Source: Tetrahymena thermophila SB210
Taxonomy: Eukaryota; Ciliophora; Oligohymenophorea; Hymenostomatida; Tetrahymenidae
Assembly: GCF_000189635.1 (NCBI RefSeq)
Contig: NW_002476030.1
Span: 133,165-197,164 of the forward strand
Direction: 5' to 3'
Length of the DNA: 64,000 nucleotides
In this document: positions 26,205-38,883 of the stretch, piece by piece
How positions within the stretch are numbered: the first letter of the stretch is position 1
Layout: every line of letters starts with the position of its first letter
The notes under the pieces: generated by a model
What the model was told of the DNA's origin: nothing
The model's input: only the letters and a program-made list of their open reading frames with translations
The model's database searches: none
Position numbers and translations under genes: made by a program

Positions 26205-28276
26205 TCACAAAACGTTATAAACTAAAGGTTCGCTATAAGTGTAGTTAGGATCTTCAGAATAAATTAAAGTATCATGAACTCTCTTAGTTACGGTTGAGCA
26301 GAAATGTTGATCAGCCTTGAAAGTAAATGTGTGGTCGTTCTTCTTTACGAAATCAGGGTGATAGATTTTACAGATAACGTCACCTTTCTTTATTTGTTAG
26401 TTGGGGTAGGGATACCATTACATAGATACATCATGGTTGATAGGTTCACCAAAGACCTTTCTACCAGCATTTAAGTCAACCATCAAATTACCAATTGCAA
26501 CACCATCAACTTTTACTAATTTACCGTCTTTAGGAGCAGTGATAGTGATAACTTTACCACTTTATTCAGGCTTATCGAGTTAATCTTAGATGAGTTTATA
26601 GTGAGCTAAGAATTTATCAACTGAACCACCTTGTAAAGCGCAAAGTTAATCAAAATGCTTGTGCAAATTTCCACTTAACCAGGCCTTTTTAACAGCTTCA
26701 AAGCCCTTTAATTCATCACTTTCAAGTCCGCTAACTAAGTACATTTGGAGAGCAAGGACAAAGGTAATGATAACTAAGACATCAACAGCACTTTGAACTC
26801 CGTTTTCAAATTTAACAAGACCAGGAGTGTTCTTGCAGAATTAGAGTCTTCTAACTGAGTTGCAGTATTCGCTCTTAGTGTCAAAAGCAATAATGCATTC
26901 GTAAATTTCATTAGCATTACCAATGTGTTCACCCAAGGGGAAATCCATTCTAGTGATGCAAGCTTTGCATTGAGTTCCAGTAGATTCGCATGTTCTCTTA
27001 ATACTATCAGCCAATTCAGTAGCCTTTTCAATAGTTCTCATGAATGCAGAAGGACCACATTTAACATCTATTAAATTAAAGAATATATTGAGATTTAATT
27101 TAAAAATATAATTAAATAAATAAATGAATGATTAATAAATTATGGTAAAAATCTGATGTTTTTTTATTTGCTGTAAATAAATTAATTTCTACTTTTTAAT
27201 TTAAAATATCTAAAATTAATTTTTTGTAAGTAAAAAAAATAATCAATTAGATTTGTCTATTTAGATGAATTATTTTTTATGCAATCAAAACTTAAATTAG
27301 TTTAATTAATAATTCTGTTGTATATCAGATCAGTTTCAATAAGAAAGTTAATTCAACAATGCTAAAGTATTATTTAAGGTAATATTTAAATAAATTGCAT
27401 TATTTATATGACTTCTATTATCAGACTTCTCCTTCTAACTAATTTATGATAATTCTTTTAATATTTTATAATCTCTATTCTTTGATTTTCTATTATTCTT
27501 TCTTTATCTTTTTGAAAGAGAACAAACAAGATAAGGAAAAATGGATATAATGGCAAAAATGAAAAATCTGAAAATCTAAATGAATCAAATCGTTTTTTAA
27601 AATAGCTTCCCATATTCAACAAGTCTGTGACATGTGCTTATGGAAAATAAAAGAAATTCAAAATTTGCTTACCCATAACCAAAGCATCGAGGTCTTCAGT
27701 GAATTTCTTGGAGAGAATGGAAGCAGTAATGAGAGAGATTTCGTCTACAGTTTCAGTAACGTCTCTCATTCCGTAAATGACCTTATCAGCAGGAGCAATA
27801 TCGGCAGTTTGAGTACCCATGAAGCAACCGATGCTTTACATCATTTCTTTCATCTTTTCGAAAGAAATTCCAACCAAGAATCCTGGAATAGCTTCTAATT
27901 TGTCAGTAGTACCACCAGTGTGACCTAAACCTCTACCACTAACCATGGGAGTTTTAACGCCTAATTCCATCATTAAGGGAACAAGAATGATAGAAGTCTT
28001 ATCACCAATACCACCAGATGAATGCTTGTCAACTTTTCTGCCGGGAATGTCTCTGTAGTTCATTCTCTTACCAGAGGAAGCCATAGCTTGAGTCAAATAA
28101 CCTCTCTCTTCAATAGTCATACCCTTGAAGTAGATTGCCATTAATAAGGCACTTAATTAGTATTCAGGCATGGTCTTGTTTGTGACTCCTTCAACCCAAG
28201 CAAAGATCTATTCCTTTGTCAATTGCTTGCCTTCCTTCTTGTCTCTAATCAAATCCTTGTAGTTAAAAGTGCTCAT
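26205..28276 (-). CDS. Thymidine/pyrimidine-nucleoside phosphorylase
   Basis: Two exons, 28276-27673 and 27067-26205, give 488 residues, a usual length for this family. The enzyme splits thymidine or uridine with phosphate to the free base and (deoxy)ribose-1-phosphate, in cytosolic pyrimidine salvage. The family signature SGRGLGHTGGTTDKLE lies at residues 113-128. KVDKHSSGGIGDKTS (81-95) is the conserved phosphate/substrate region, and the helical N-terminal domain contains LSALLMAIYFKGM. The C-terminal domain has VDLNAGRK and KKGDVICKIYHP, as in bacterial and animal enzymes. The frame is unusually GC-rich for this window and uses few TAA/TAG glutamines, which suggests strong expression. Whether thymidine or uridine is preferred cannot be read from the sequence. 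TGA stop at 26207-26205. Confidence 0.95.
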
Positions 28277-31200
28277 TTCTTTTATAGCTTAATAAGACTA
28301 ATTTTTTAATTATGTTTTTCTTTTAAAGTAAGTTATCTAACCTTCCTTTTGTTGTTATAAATTTTTAATAATTTATCAAATATAATTAATTATATGTCAT
28401 TATTTCACAAGATTTGCTTTGCATTTAAAATAGCTCTATACTAAATAGAGATTTCTAAATATCTTACACGACTCTGTCTGTATCTATTTAAATAGACTGA
28501 ATTTATTTTCTTAATAATGCGTGATTTTTCATCGAAAATTTTTTCTTAATTATGTATGTGATTTTTTTAATTTATCTTTTCCCCAAATTCTTAAACTAAG
28601 GTTTTTTATAAAAGCAATTATTTATGATTTGCTTATCTAGCCAACAAGTCTCAGGTAGTTAACACAATTCACAGCTCATAGCAGTCTATCAGCAAGCTAC
28701 TATCTGAATTAGCTCAAATCTCAACTTCATGTTAGTATTCTTTTGAAAAAAATAGCACTTTCATTTATCAATTATTTAACCAGCTTTTAGCTATAACTAA
28801 ATGCATTAACAAAATGTAAAGTAAATTAAGTATTTTTTTAATTCACCCGAAGCAACTAATAATCAAGAGCATTCGATTATATTTTTACTCTGTAGATTAG
28901 TTGATTCCGAAGGAAGAAAAACTAGAAGTTGTCTTTGTAAAATAGTAATAAATAAAAAAGTTAAACAAACATAATAAACTGGTTCATAATTTATTGAAAA
29001 GTTAAGCATATCTATTAAACATAAATCAATATGTTACTTTAATTTAATTATTTTTATTTAATATAGATAGTAAAGTAGCAAGATATATATATCACAAGCA
29101 TAAATAAAATACTCAATGAATTACATTCAATTACAATTTATAAAAATCTTTATGAGTCAAAAAAAAAAATGTTCAAAAAAACATTTACAATGATGATGAA
29201 AGATATTTAAAGTAAGACAAAGTATTTTGTTTCAAAGTATCTTAAAAACTTAAAAGCCACGTAATTGACATAAATATTTAAAAGGGTGGAGTAAAAAAAA
29301 TACCAAAAATAAGTATAAAATTTTTAGTATAGATTGTGAGAAAAATTAGATTAGGCCTTTGGGATTTTATTGATGAAAGAAAGTAAAATTGATTGATTTG
29401 ATAGATTTCTGGTAAAATCAATTGAATATTAGAAATATTGGCAAAACAATTTTTTGTTGGATCAAGAGCAATTGTAAGGAGAATCTATTTAGAATATCTA
29501 AAGAAAAAAATATCATTAAGTTATTCTAATTGAATAAATAAATTTGAAAGCTAACAAACAAACCAATTAATTTTTACGTGCTCAATTTTGATAGGAATTA
29601 TTAAAAGTAAAATAAGAAAAGGATAGTAAAAGTGTAAAGGAACCTCTAGAACAGAGTATTACTTTTAATTTAATTATACATACTAAAACATTGCATAGCA
29701 TTATTAATATTTCAGATTTTTCTTGCGTACTTTGATTTCCCTTTTAATTCATCCCTGTTTATCTGGTATGTTATCAATACCTTGTTTATCCATATCTGAT
29801 TAGAAATTTTATCTCTTCTAATCATAAAAATACTCTTCCTAAAAAGCCCTCCTTCAAAAGTCAACTTTTATTTAGATATTACTAAAATCATCGAATTAGA
29901 TCAAGGATAGATAACAAAAATGTTATAAGTAATATCAAAAGTATAGAATTGTCAAAGTTATAACAATATAACTTTATTACATTCAGCTTAACTACAATGA
30001 TAAGTAAATACCTTTGATGTAAAGACCAGGCCCCCTTTATTAATTTAATCACTGTAAAGCTAATAAAAAAATAAATAAATTAATTAATTAATTAATTAAT
30101 AGATAAATAGATATTTGGATCAACTTCACGAATTAAATAAATAATGACTTAATTTATTTACTAATCTCTTTATTAAATTTGTCAAAGATATTTTTCTAAA
30201 AGAAGATTGATTATGTTTTCATCAAATTTCTAATAAAAAACATGTTAAAAATCTCTTTAAATCAAAAACACAAACAATTATCTAAGCATTTTAAAATTCT
30301 TAAACTAATCAATAAAATTGTTCATTCTAAATCATGTTGAATAAATAAATAAATTAAGAATAACTTCAATAAATTACAAACTTTTACTCAAATATAATAT
30401 AAATCTTCTCAATCAATTATTTATTTTTTTAGCCTTAAGAAATTTCATCTTTTTTAAACACAATTTAAAAATTTTATATCAATTAATAATTTTAAATGTA
30501 AATTTTGAAGATCTATCTTGTATAAATTAGATTTCAAGTAAGTATATTTAAATAAAAATTATTTTTTATTTGCTCTATTACAATTTAAATTCTATTAAAT
30601 GTAGCTTTTTTCAATATATTTCAATTTAATTAATTTAGTTATTTATTAAGATAAAAATATTTTAATTAAATCAAATTATTATTGATCTTTTATTTGCACT
30701 TTAAAAAAACTAAAGAAACAATTAGAATTTCTTATTAGTATATTACAAATAATCAAGAAAATTTAATAAATTCTAATTAATACCTTATTTTTATATCTCA
30801 ATTTACATAAATTGGATATAAAATAAAATAAAAATAGAATATTTTATTTTAGAATAAATACTTACTTTTCAATTTAATATTATTTAGAATACTTAAAAAA
30901 ATATTCATAAATATTTAATATTTCATATTAATAGATAAAATTTATATATATCGCTATTAACTAATATTTAAAACTATTTCGCTAAATATAAAAAAAAAAA
31001 AAATATTAGTAAAGCATTATATGTTTCTTCAAATATATCTTCATTTCATAAAACAAAATAATATTCAATATGTTTTTAGAATAATTTTTATTAGCATTTT
31101 AAATATAGATATTTAATCATTAATTAAAGAACTAAATTGGTTTTAAATATTTAAAAGTTAAATTTCCTTATATTCAATTAAAATATTTATCCTATTTTAT

Positions 31201-32331
31201 TTATTTAAATAGTTTTTTTTTAATTTAATATTATAAAATGGTGTTTTTAAATATAATAATGATTAAATATTTTTTATTTATTTATAAATAAGTTGATGAT
31301 TTTAATTTTTAGAATTAAAATTGGAATTTGTGGCGCCATTCAGAAAATTCTTTAGATTTACAACTAATTGAATTTAAATGCAATTTACTAATTCTCATTA
31401 CTTTTTACAAGAAAATTTAAACTCATATTATGAAATAAAAAGTATTACTTATTGAAGTGGCAATTAATTAATTAATTATTTATTTATTTGTTAATATTAA
31501 CATTATACCTATGTAGCAACGAGTCATTTATTATTGTGTTATATTATATTTTAACTATTCATTTAAAGATATAAATCAAAAAGTGTATTGAGTCTTTTAA
31601 TAAAAAATGAAAATTTTTTGTACAAATATTATATAAATCATCAAATAAAATGAATCAATTTTTAAATTTTGTTAAAATTTATGGAATAAAATGTTTTCAT
31701 CAGATTAAGTTAATATATTAATTGTATTTTTTAACTATTTGAGGCATTTATAGCTTTATTTGTTGGAATACATTATTAATATATAAATTAATCATTATTA
31801 ATAATCAGCTTTGATAGCTAAAAAAAATGGAAATAAACATCAAAATAAACAAAGGGAAATGATTTTTTTTCTTTTTGATATATTAAACTCAAAAGAGAAT
31901 ACTTTTACACACACTATATAACTCGAAAATATTGATAATAAATATGGGGTCTTTCTTTATCTACCTAGTTTGAATGAAGATTAAGCGTATAAAATTTATT
32001 TTAATTAATTATTAGACACAGGATAATGAGAGAGAAAGTCACTCAAATGTAATCAAAATACATGTTTTAAAAAACACTTTAAAAGATTGGCTACAGTTGG
32101 TGGCCTTTCTCACTCCTTATTGACTTGTCTAAGTTGTTTGTTTTTAATTTAATCTGCAAATAAATAATAGATTTTCTGCTCTTCATTTGTTTGTTTTTAT
32201 GCTTTAATTTGTTTGTTTGTTAGTTAGTTAGATAGATGAGATTTTGTTTATAAATTCATCTTGAGGCGCTTATCAGACTTAGACTTGCCACATTATAATC
32301 AAGAATAGATAGATTTTGGATTTTTAATTCC
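28277..32331. other. Four-kilobase gene-poor stretch
   Basis: Extremely A/T-rich DNA between the phosphorylase and histone genes. From about 28600 to 30060 the composition is a little less extreme, and some frames stay open for 80-110 codons without TGA (for example about 29715-30020 on the plus strand), but the frames are interrupted and change. I could not build a gene from them. From 30060 to 32250 I see only A/T-rich non-coding sequence, with an (ATTA)n tract at about 30078-30100. Confidence 0.4.
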
Positions 32332-32748
32332 TCAAAGGTCTTGAGAAGCTTGACCTCTAGATTCAGTCTTCTTGGACTTAGAGGGCAAGAGCATGGGGTT
32401 AATGTTGGGTAAGACACCACCATCAGCAATAGTAGTGTTAGCCATGAGTTTATTTAATTCTTCATCGTTTCTGATGGCCAATAAAATGTGTCTGGGGACG
32501 ATTCTGGTCTTCTTGTTGTCCTTAGCAGCGTTACCAGCCAATTCAAGAACTTCAGCAGCCAAGTATTCTAAGACGGCAGCCAAGTAGACGGGAGCACCAG
32601 TACCAACTCTTTCAGAGTATCTACCGTGCTTCAAGAATCTGGAAATTCTACCGACGGGGAATTGTAAACCAGCTCTAGCGGATCTAGAGACTTGCTTGGA
32701 TGAAGCGGTTTTACCTTTAGCTTTTCCTCCCTTACCAGTTGTTGACAT
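32332..32748 (-). CDS. HTA1: Histone H2A with C-terminal SQDL motif (H2A.X type)
   Basis: Intronless, 138 residues including Met, TGA stop at 32334-32332. The histone fold is complete: [20 protein letters not shown], the acidic-patch helix [19 protein letters not shown], and [20 protein letters not shown]. The Gly/Lys-rich N-terminal tail carries the expected acetylatable lysines. The protein ends in ASQDL; SQ followed by an acidic and a hydrophobic residue is the phosphorylation motif of H2A.X, used in DNA double-strand break signalling, and the serine is residue 134 if Met is removed. In Tetrahymena the SQ-bearing major H2A is the product of HTA1, so I use that symbol. Codons are strongly biased to GC-ending forms, typical of highly expressed Tetrahymena genes. 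There are no TAA or TAG glutamine codons. Confidence 0.97.
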   Translation of the reverse strand: MSTTGKGGKAKGKTASSKQVSRSARAGLQFPVGRISRFLKHGRYSERVGTGAPVYLAAVLEYLAAEVLELAGNAAKDNKKTRIVPRHILLAIRNDEELNKLMANTTIADGGVLPNINPMLLPSKSKKTESRGQASQDL

Positions 32749-34840
32749 TTTGCTTTTATTTGTTTTCTTTTAATAAAATTTAGGTTTTATAATTTTTAGG
32801 TTTTATTATTTATTCATATGATTGCAGAATCTTTTAATTTCCTTTTCAAAATTATTCAATTATCCAATCTTCCACCTTTTAGCCAATCAGATTTCAGATC
32901 TATCTCAGATTGGATTTCTTTAGATCAATCAATCAATTTATTTAATATGTGAATGTATGTATATATTTATGTATATAGACATTCATTCTATCTACAAAAT
33001 TATTCAATCAATGACGAATCACCTTCATTTATTAATTCAAATATAATCTCTTTCAATTTTTGCTTAAGCAAAATGAATAAATAAACAAACATTTATTTTA
33101 AGACACACAAATAAATAAATAAATATTCCTTAACTCAAAGATTTTTCAATTTTTAAATATTTTCTTTTCTTCATTCATTAATATTTCTTTTTAATTTGTT
33201 TGAATTAATTTTAATTTTTGGAATGCCTCATAATTTTTCCCTGAAATATATTATCCACTTACTAACTAACTAACAACCAAACAATCAAGCTCATTTTTTC
33301 AAATTAATTAAAAACACACCATGATGATTTAATTAAAATAAACAAATATAAAAAGATTGAAATAAGAAAAAAAAGATAAAAAATATAAATATACTTACAA
33401 ACTTTCAAAAAATTTAATTTAAATTATTTGTAAAGTATTTATTTATTAATTAATTAGCTCAAAGTTAAAAGAATACTAATTTCTTTATCTATTTATATAT
33501 CTATTAATTCTATTATAATTTTAAATTATTTAAGGATTCGATGTCATCAAATAATATATAATTTATAAAATTTTTTACTATTTACTTTTAATTGATATTT
33601 CTATTTCAAAATATTTATTACATAATATTACTTTATAATTATTTAATGTAAAATATTTTAAATTTAAATATTAATAAATCAATCTATATTTTAACTAAAA
33701 ATTATTAACATGAAGAAATACTAAAATAAAACAAATTTTATAATTAAATATTACAAACAAATAGAATATTTAAAATTAAAAAAAAGTATTGAATAATTAA
33801 AGTAAAAAAGTTAAAACTAATTATTAAAAAAAATTTGAATTAATAAATAAATAACTTTTCTCTTTTTATCTACTTAAAATTTATATTAATTAAAATATTT
33901 ATTAAGTAAAATAAACATATATCTTGTAAATTAGAATTGTTTCATTAAAAATATTAGGAATTTCCTTAGCCAAATAAAAAATTATCAAATGATTGTTATT
34001 TAAATATTTTACAAGTATAATTAATTTATTTTGAAATAAATATCCTTTTATGTATGCTATTTTTGTGAGAGCGTTTTTACCTGTAAAAAATTAGAATTAA
34101 AGAGATGAATAAATAAATACATGTATTTATTGTTTAATAATTTAAAATTACTTGAAAAATATTTTGTAATATTTTACACTAGAAATAGCAGATAAAATAT
34201 GAAATGGATTAAACAAATAATTAATTAATTAATATATCTATTTGATAAAGGAACTGATTTTTTCAAAGAAGAGTTAAGGTTATTAATAATAAAAAGAGTT
34301 ATTAAAAGTTATAAAGGTTTATAAAGCAAATATAGTAAATTAAAACATTTATAGTAAGAAATTCAACTATAAAGATCTATTAATATATCCATTAAACAAT
34401 AGGAATTTCTAATAATCTAAGTATAATTAACATCAATATAGCAAGATAACTCTATAATTATTCTTAAATATAATTTTATTGAGATAATTCAGTTACAAAT
34501 TAAGAAAAAAACCATATTTAACTCAGTAATTGAAGAAAAATAAGACAAATAGCAAACTCATTAAAAATGCAGAATTGTAAAAAATTTAAGAAATATCTTT
34601 GAATATTTTTAAAATTAATGTTTATTTTAATTCTTAAAAATTAATTTATTAGATGGATCACGAAATCAGCTGAAACCCATATCAAATTAATATTCACAAA
34701 ATTAATCTCCATTAAGCAAAAACCCTAAATGTAACTAGAGTTTATTTGTATAATTATCCTTTAAGTTTCAAAAATAAATAGCTTTTGTTCTAAAAAGTTA
34801 TAAAATAACAATTAAAATCTTTTTATCAAAAATATTAGCA
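32749..34840. other. A/T-rich region upstream of H2A and of the next gene
   Basis: Two kilobases between divergent genes. The first 200 bases hold the H2A promoter elements and the last 150 bases probably the 5' leader of the gene at 34841. Between them I see only A/T-rich non-coding sequence with short AATA and TTAA runs. Confidence 0.45.
32861..32913 (-). promoter_or_regulatory. Cluster of CCAAT elements upstream of the H2A gene
   Basis: Three CCAAT pentamers lie 110-165 bases upstream of the H2A start: TATCCAATC at 32861-32869, GCCAATCAGA at 32882-32891, and an inverted copy (ATTGG) at 32909-32913. From memory, Tetrahymena histone genes share a CCAAT-containing element close to TATCCAATCARA. 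The first copy matches the left part of it and the second matches the right part. A role as the histone promoter element is inference. Confidence 0.6.
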
Positions 34841-37800
34841 ATGAACGCAATTAAATCTCAAATGTTCACTGTAGAGAGCTATGGTATTTATTTATTAACT
34901 TATTTATTTGAAATTTTTTCACTTTGGCTCAATATTTTCATTTAATTTAAACAATGTTAATTATATTCTTTGTAGAAATTGGAAGCTGAAATTGAGGCAA
35001 AATAAATAGATTAGTTTGTTGATTTGAATAACATTTTATTTAAAATAAAATAACAGTTGATAGATATAAACATGCGTTTAAGGAGGGAAATGAGGTCAAA
35101 AATAGAGATTGGTAAGGACTGGTTAAAGCAAATGAATATCTAAGGGAGTGTTTGAGAGATTTAAACTTTTAAATAAGCAAAAAAGTAGAGAAGTAAAGAG
35201 ATCAAATTTATTAGAAATTTACTAGTCAATCAGCAAGTGGTTCATTAGCTAAAAAGTCAGAAGAGCAAATTATTGAATAGTAAATAGCTGTTCTGAACTA
35301 AGAGTATAAAAATAATAGCTTTATTTTAATTCAGCAGGAAAAGGAATTGAAAAATATAGATAGCAAGTTAATGAATGTAAGTTAGAATCAGCAGTTTTCC
35401 TTAATGTAAAAAATAGAGCAATTGCAAGATAGTATAAAGAAAGAAAGGTTAGAAATTAAGTAAAATAGGCAATTTAACTTTTTAGAAGGAAAGTATCTAG
35501 ATAATGTTGTAAATAATAACTAATTGCCTAAGGTTGTTGAAATGTAATAAAGTAAGTAATTAGATTCTTTGAAACTGCAGAATACTAACTAAAAATTAAG
35601 AGAGTAAATCAATAAGAAAGAAGAAATAATTAATGAGTATGCTAAAAAGATATAATCAATTGATAAGGATTTCAGAGAAGCATTATAAAATGAAAAGCAA
35701 TTCAAAATTGTGGACTAAGAATTATTGGCTAAGATTAAAATCTAAAGAAAAAAGGTATAGTAATTGGAGGATAATATTGAATTGATAAAACACAATATGG
35801 ATAGAGAGAAAATGCGTTTTGATGGCATTTAAAGAGATCTCAAAACACTCATTTAGCACACAGATGATAAAATAAACGATATAGAAATGAAAACGAGATA
35901 AATAAATAATGATCTTGCTTAATTAAGGTAAGTAGGAACTGAGGTTTCTCCTACCTTCTAGTAGCGATTCCCACAAGAAGACATTAGGGTTAGTTAATTT
36001 GATGAAAGAGAAAATAATTAGCAATTCTCAAGTGTTTAAAGCTCAAAATAATAGAGTAGAAACGTGCAAAGTTCTCCAATTAAACCTTCAAGTTCTAAAT
36101 CTAAATCATAGAAAAGTCTTGTAAAACCTGATAAAATATCTTCTAATACTAATTTAAAACCTAAAAATGTCAACAAAAGCACAGATGATTTTTCCGAACT
36201 ACAAAAGAATCAACCTGAAGCTCATCAATAAAAATACTCTGAATCTAAGCCAAATTTTACTTAAAAGAAAAACAAAATAGGCAAAAATGATGATTTTGAA
36301 GATGAATTTGTTTAAAATTAAGAAAAAGCACTACAAAAATAATAAGTTTAAGATGTTGAAAAGAATAAATAAGATATTAGTGGCATTGAAGTTGGCGAAG
36401 ATGATATTGAAAATAGCAATATTAAATCCAAGCCTTAACTTACTCCAATAAAATAATAGCAAAAATAATCACAAGAAGCACAAATAAATATAAAAGAGAA
36501 ATAAAACGAGACAGAGCATCAATTAAAAGAGAATCAAATTGAAAATGTAGAAAAATAAGTTGTTGAATAATAAATACAATAATAATAGCATGAAAGCCAA
36601 AAGGTAATTAAAAAATAAAATAGTGATTTAGATGACTAATAAGATTAGAATTAAGATATTTAACATAAAAAACAAGATGATAAAATACAATATAATCATC
36701 ATTCTTTATAGTAAGTCGAAAAATAACATATTTAATAAGAAGCTTAGAAATAAGCTGCCTAGTAAGAGGTAAAAAAAAAGCCTTTAAAAGTAGATTCAGG
36801 CATGCAGTTTGATCATGATAGTCCAAGTAATAAATAGCATAATAAACAAGAAAAAGATATGAATAGACTTAATACTGAAGATATTCAAAATCAAATAACC
36901 GAAATAAAGAACAGTAGCAAGGAAGAAAAAGCACAAAATATAAAAAGTATTCAAGACTAATTAAGCGAGATACATAATAATATAAATAAAATAGAATAAT
37001 AATCTGTTAAGAATGATAATAAGTCTTTGAATAGCATAAGCAATTAAAATACTGCACAATAGAACAAAAATTTGCAGTAAAATGGAGTAACTAAAAAAGG
37101 AGAGGATGATATTGATTTGGATGAAGATCTTGATAAAATAGAAGAAGAAATAAGAAGATTAGAAGAAGAAATGTAGAATAAAGACAAACAAACTCAACAA
37201 AAAGAAAATTAAGAGGAAAACATTTAATAAAAGTAGCCTTCTAAGGTAGAACTAGCACCTATTAAAAAACCAGCAGTAAAAAAAGAAACTTCCTTTACAC
37301 AAACTGATTAAGCCGAAAATAAAAATGAAATTTTCTAATACAAAAACAAAGAAAGTCTCTCTAATATTAAAGAAATACATGAAACCAACCAGCAAAAATC
37401 AAAAGTTAGTATGAATCAACAAGAACCAAACAAAAGGAACTCTTAAGTTTAGTTAAATCCTATTTCATAGTAAAACCAAATTGATTAACATCAAAACTAA
37501 AATTCAAAAAAGAGCTTGCCTCATCTTGAGCCCATAAAACAACCTCTTTAAAACAATAAATAATAAAAGAGTAAGATCAATTACGATGATTTAGATTTTG
37601 ACGATTCTGCTGATCTGCTCGATGATGCTCATACAAACAAAAATTAAAATAACCCTAAAAGCAGCCAAAATGACATAAAAAACCAATCTAACTAAAATAT
37701 TTAAGCTAATAATGCTTAAGTCTAGAATATTAAAGCAAACAATAATAACCAAAATCATAATAATTTTAAAAATGATGACTCATTTGATTTGGACCTATTA

Positions 37801-37950
37801 TAAGACTCAAATGTTAAAAAAAACGAGCAAAAAACTAGTTAAAAATAAATTTAATATTAGTAATAATCACAGAGCAATATTCAATAATAGCAAAATAGTA
37901 AAAATAACAATAACAATAACAAAGATTTAGATTTAGAATTTTTCGACTGA
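34841..37950 (+). CDS. Gln-rich coiled-coil protein with acidic DD-F-D motifs
   Basis: The frame from about 35059 to TGA 37948-37950 is continuous (964 codons). The best first exon is 34841-34883 (MNAIKSQMFTVESY), spliced in phase to 35057 for 978 residues. An alternative second exon beginning at 34976 (KLEAEIEAKQIDQF) also looks coding and could be used. Residues about 15-55 are helical (YKHAFKEGNEVKNRDWQGLV). A long coiled coil follows to about 320 (LREQINKKEEIINEYAKKIQ, KVQQLEDNIELIKHNMDREK). The rest is disordered and Gln-rich, and carries repeated acidic-aromatic motifs: DDFEDEF, GEDDIDLDEDLDKIEEE, DDLDFDDSADLLDD, DDSFDLDLLQD, and DLDLEFFD at the very C terminus. These may be short binding motifs. 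I do not recognise the family; a cytoskeletal or ciliary scaffold is possible. Confidence 0.8.
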
Positions 37951-38883
37951 AAAATTCCTTTTTTCATTTTTGCTTGAATTAAATATCTATCTATTCAAAT
38001 AGTTTACATGTCTATTTTATTTGTTTAATTTTATAATCAACTCCATTAATCCATCCATCCATCCATTCATCTACACTCTTATATTCTTCCATTCAATTTT
38101 ATTCGAAAAAGATTAAGAGAATATTATTTATTTATTAAACATAAAAAAAGCTTACTTTATAATACCATAAACTCACCATTAAAAAGAGTAAATGTGTAAA
38201 TAAATTACTTTTAACATTATTTTAGAACCTCTTAAATTTTTGGTAATTAATTAAAAGTTAAAAAGATAGAGATGTTATGGGATATAAAATTTAATTTTTA
38301 AGAATAGATTTATGTTATCTATTAGTTTGAAAATTAAAAAGATATTTAACTTACAGTTTTGAATTGTAGTTTATTAATAAATATATTAAAGCATTCTTTA
38401 GTGATACTTGTGATTTATATATTAATTAATGATCTACAAAGCATTGCTTATTTTTTAATTAGGTGAATATGATTTAATATGAAATGAAGGAGGAAAATTT
38501 TAAAGTAAAGATTATTTGAAGGAAATTTATTTTGTGAATTTTGTTGAATGAATTAAATAAAATTTTGAGGGATTTATTAGAATAAAAAGGATTTTTGTGT
38601 TATTTAGTTTTTACCAAGATATTTTTCCTGATCAAATCTTAATTTTTTGAATTATATCAAATTATGAGGAATTCTATGATGTTAAGTAATTAATATTTTA
38701 GTTTTATTAATAAATAAATAAATCAATAACTAGACAAATATTTATTCTGTAGTTAATATATATTTATTTATATACTGATCATGTTTTTAAGTTAATAAAG
38801 TATCAATTATGCAGACATAAATGATTTTGCAACCTAGCTAATCATTTAAAATCCTCACTACAAAAACTTGAGGATCATTTTTA
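37951..38883. other. Intergenic region; right part duplicated upstream of the next paralogue
   Basis: Non-coding. From about 38600 to the start of the next gene the sequence is clearly similar to 42580-42887 in front of the second paralogue. Shared blocks include TTTTTGAATTATATCAAAT, GATCATGTTTT, and CTAGCTAATC followed by CCTCACTACAAAAA. The duplication therefore took the promoter region with it. A (CCAT)n run lies at about 38050-38068. Confidence 0.6.

Noticed and set aside
28560..28920. Plus-strand frame without TGA for about 115 codons upstream of the phosphorylase gene
   Set aside because: With only one stop codon, frames of this length are expected by chance. It has no good start, no family resemblance and no matching exon downstream.
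29167..29330. Possible small protein starting at ATG 29169 (MFKKTFTMMMKDIQSK)
   Set aside because: It runs only to a TGA near 29336, the composition is Lys/Gln noise, and I could not find splice sites that extend it into the following open frames in a consistent phase.
35930..35950. GTAAGT in the Gln-rich coiled-coil gene as a splice donor
   Set aside because: The frame continues through it without TGA and with sensible protein on both sides, so no intron is needed.
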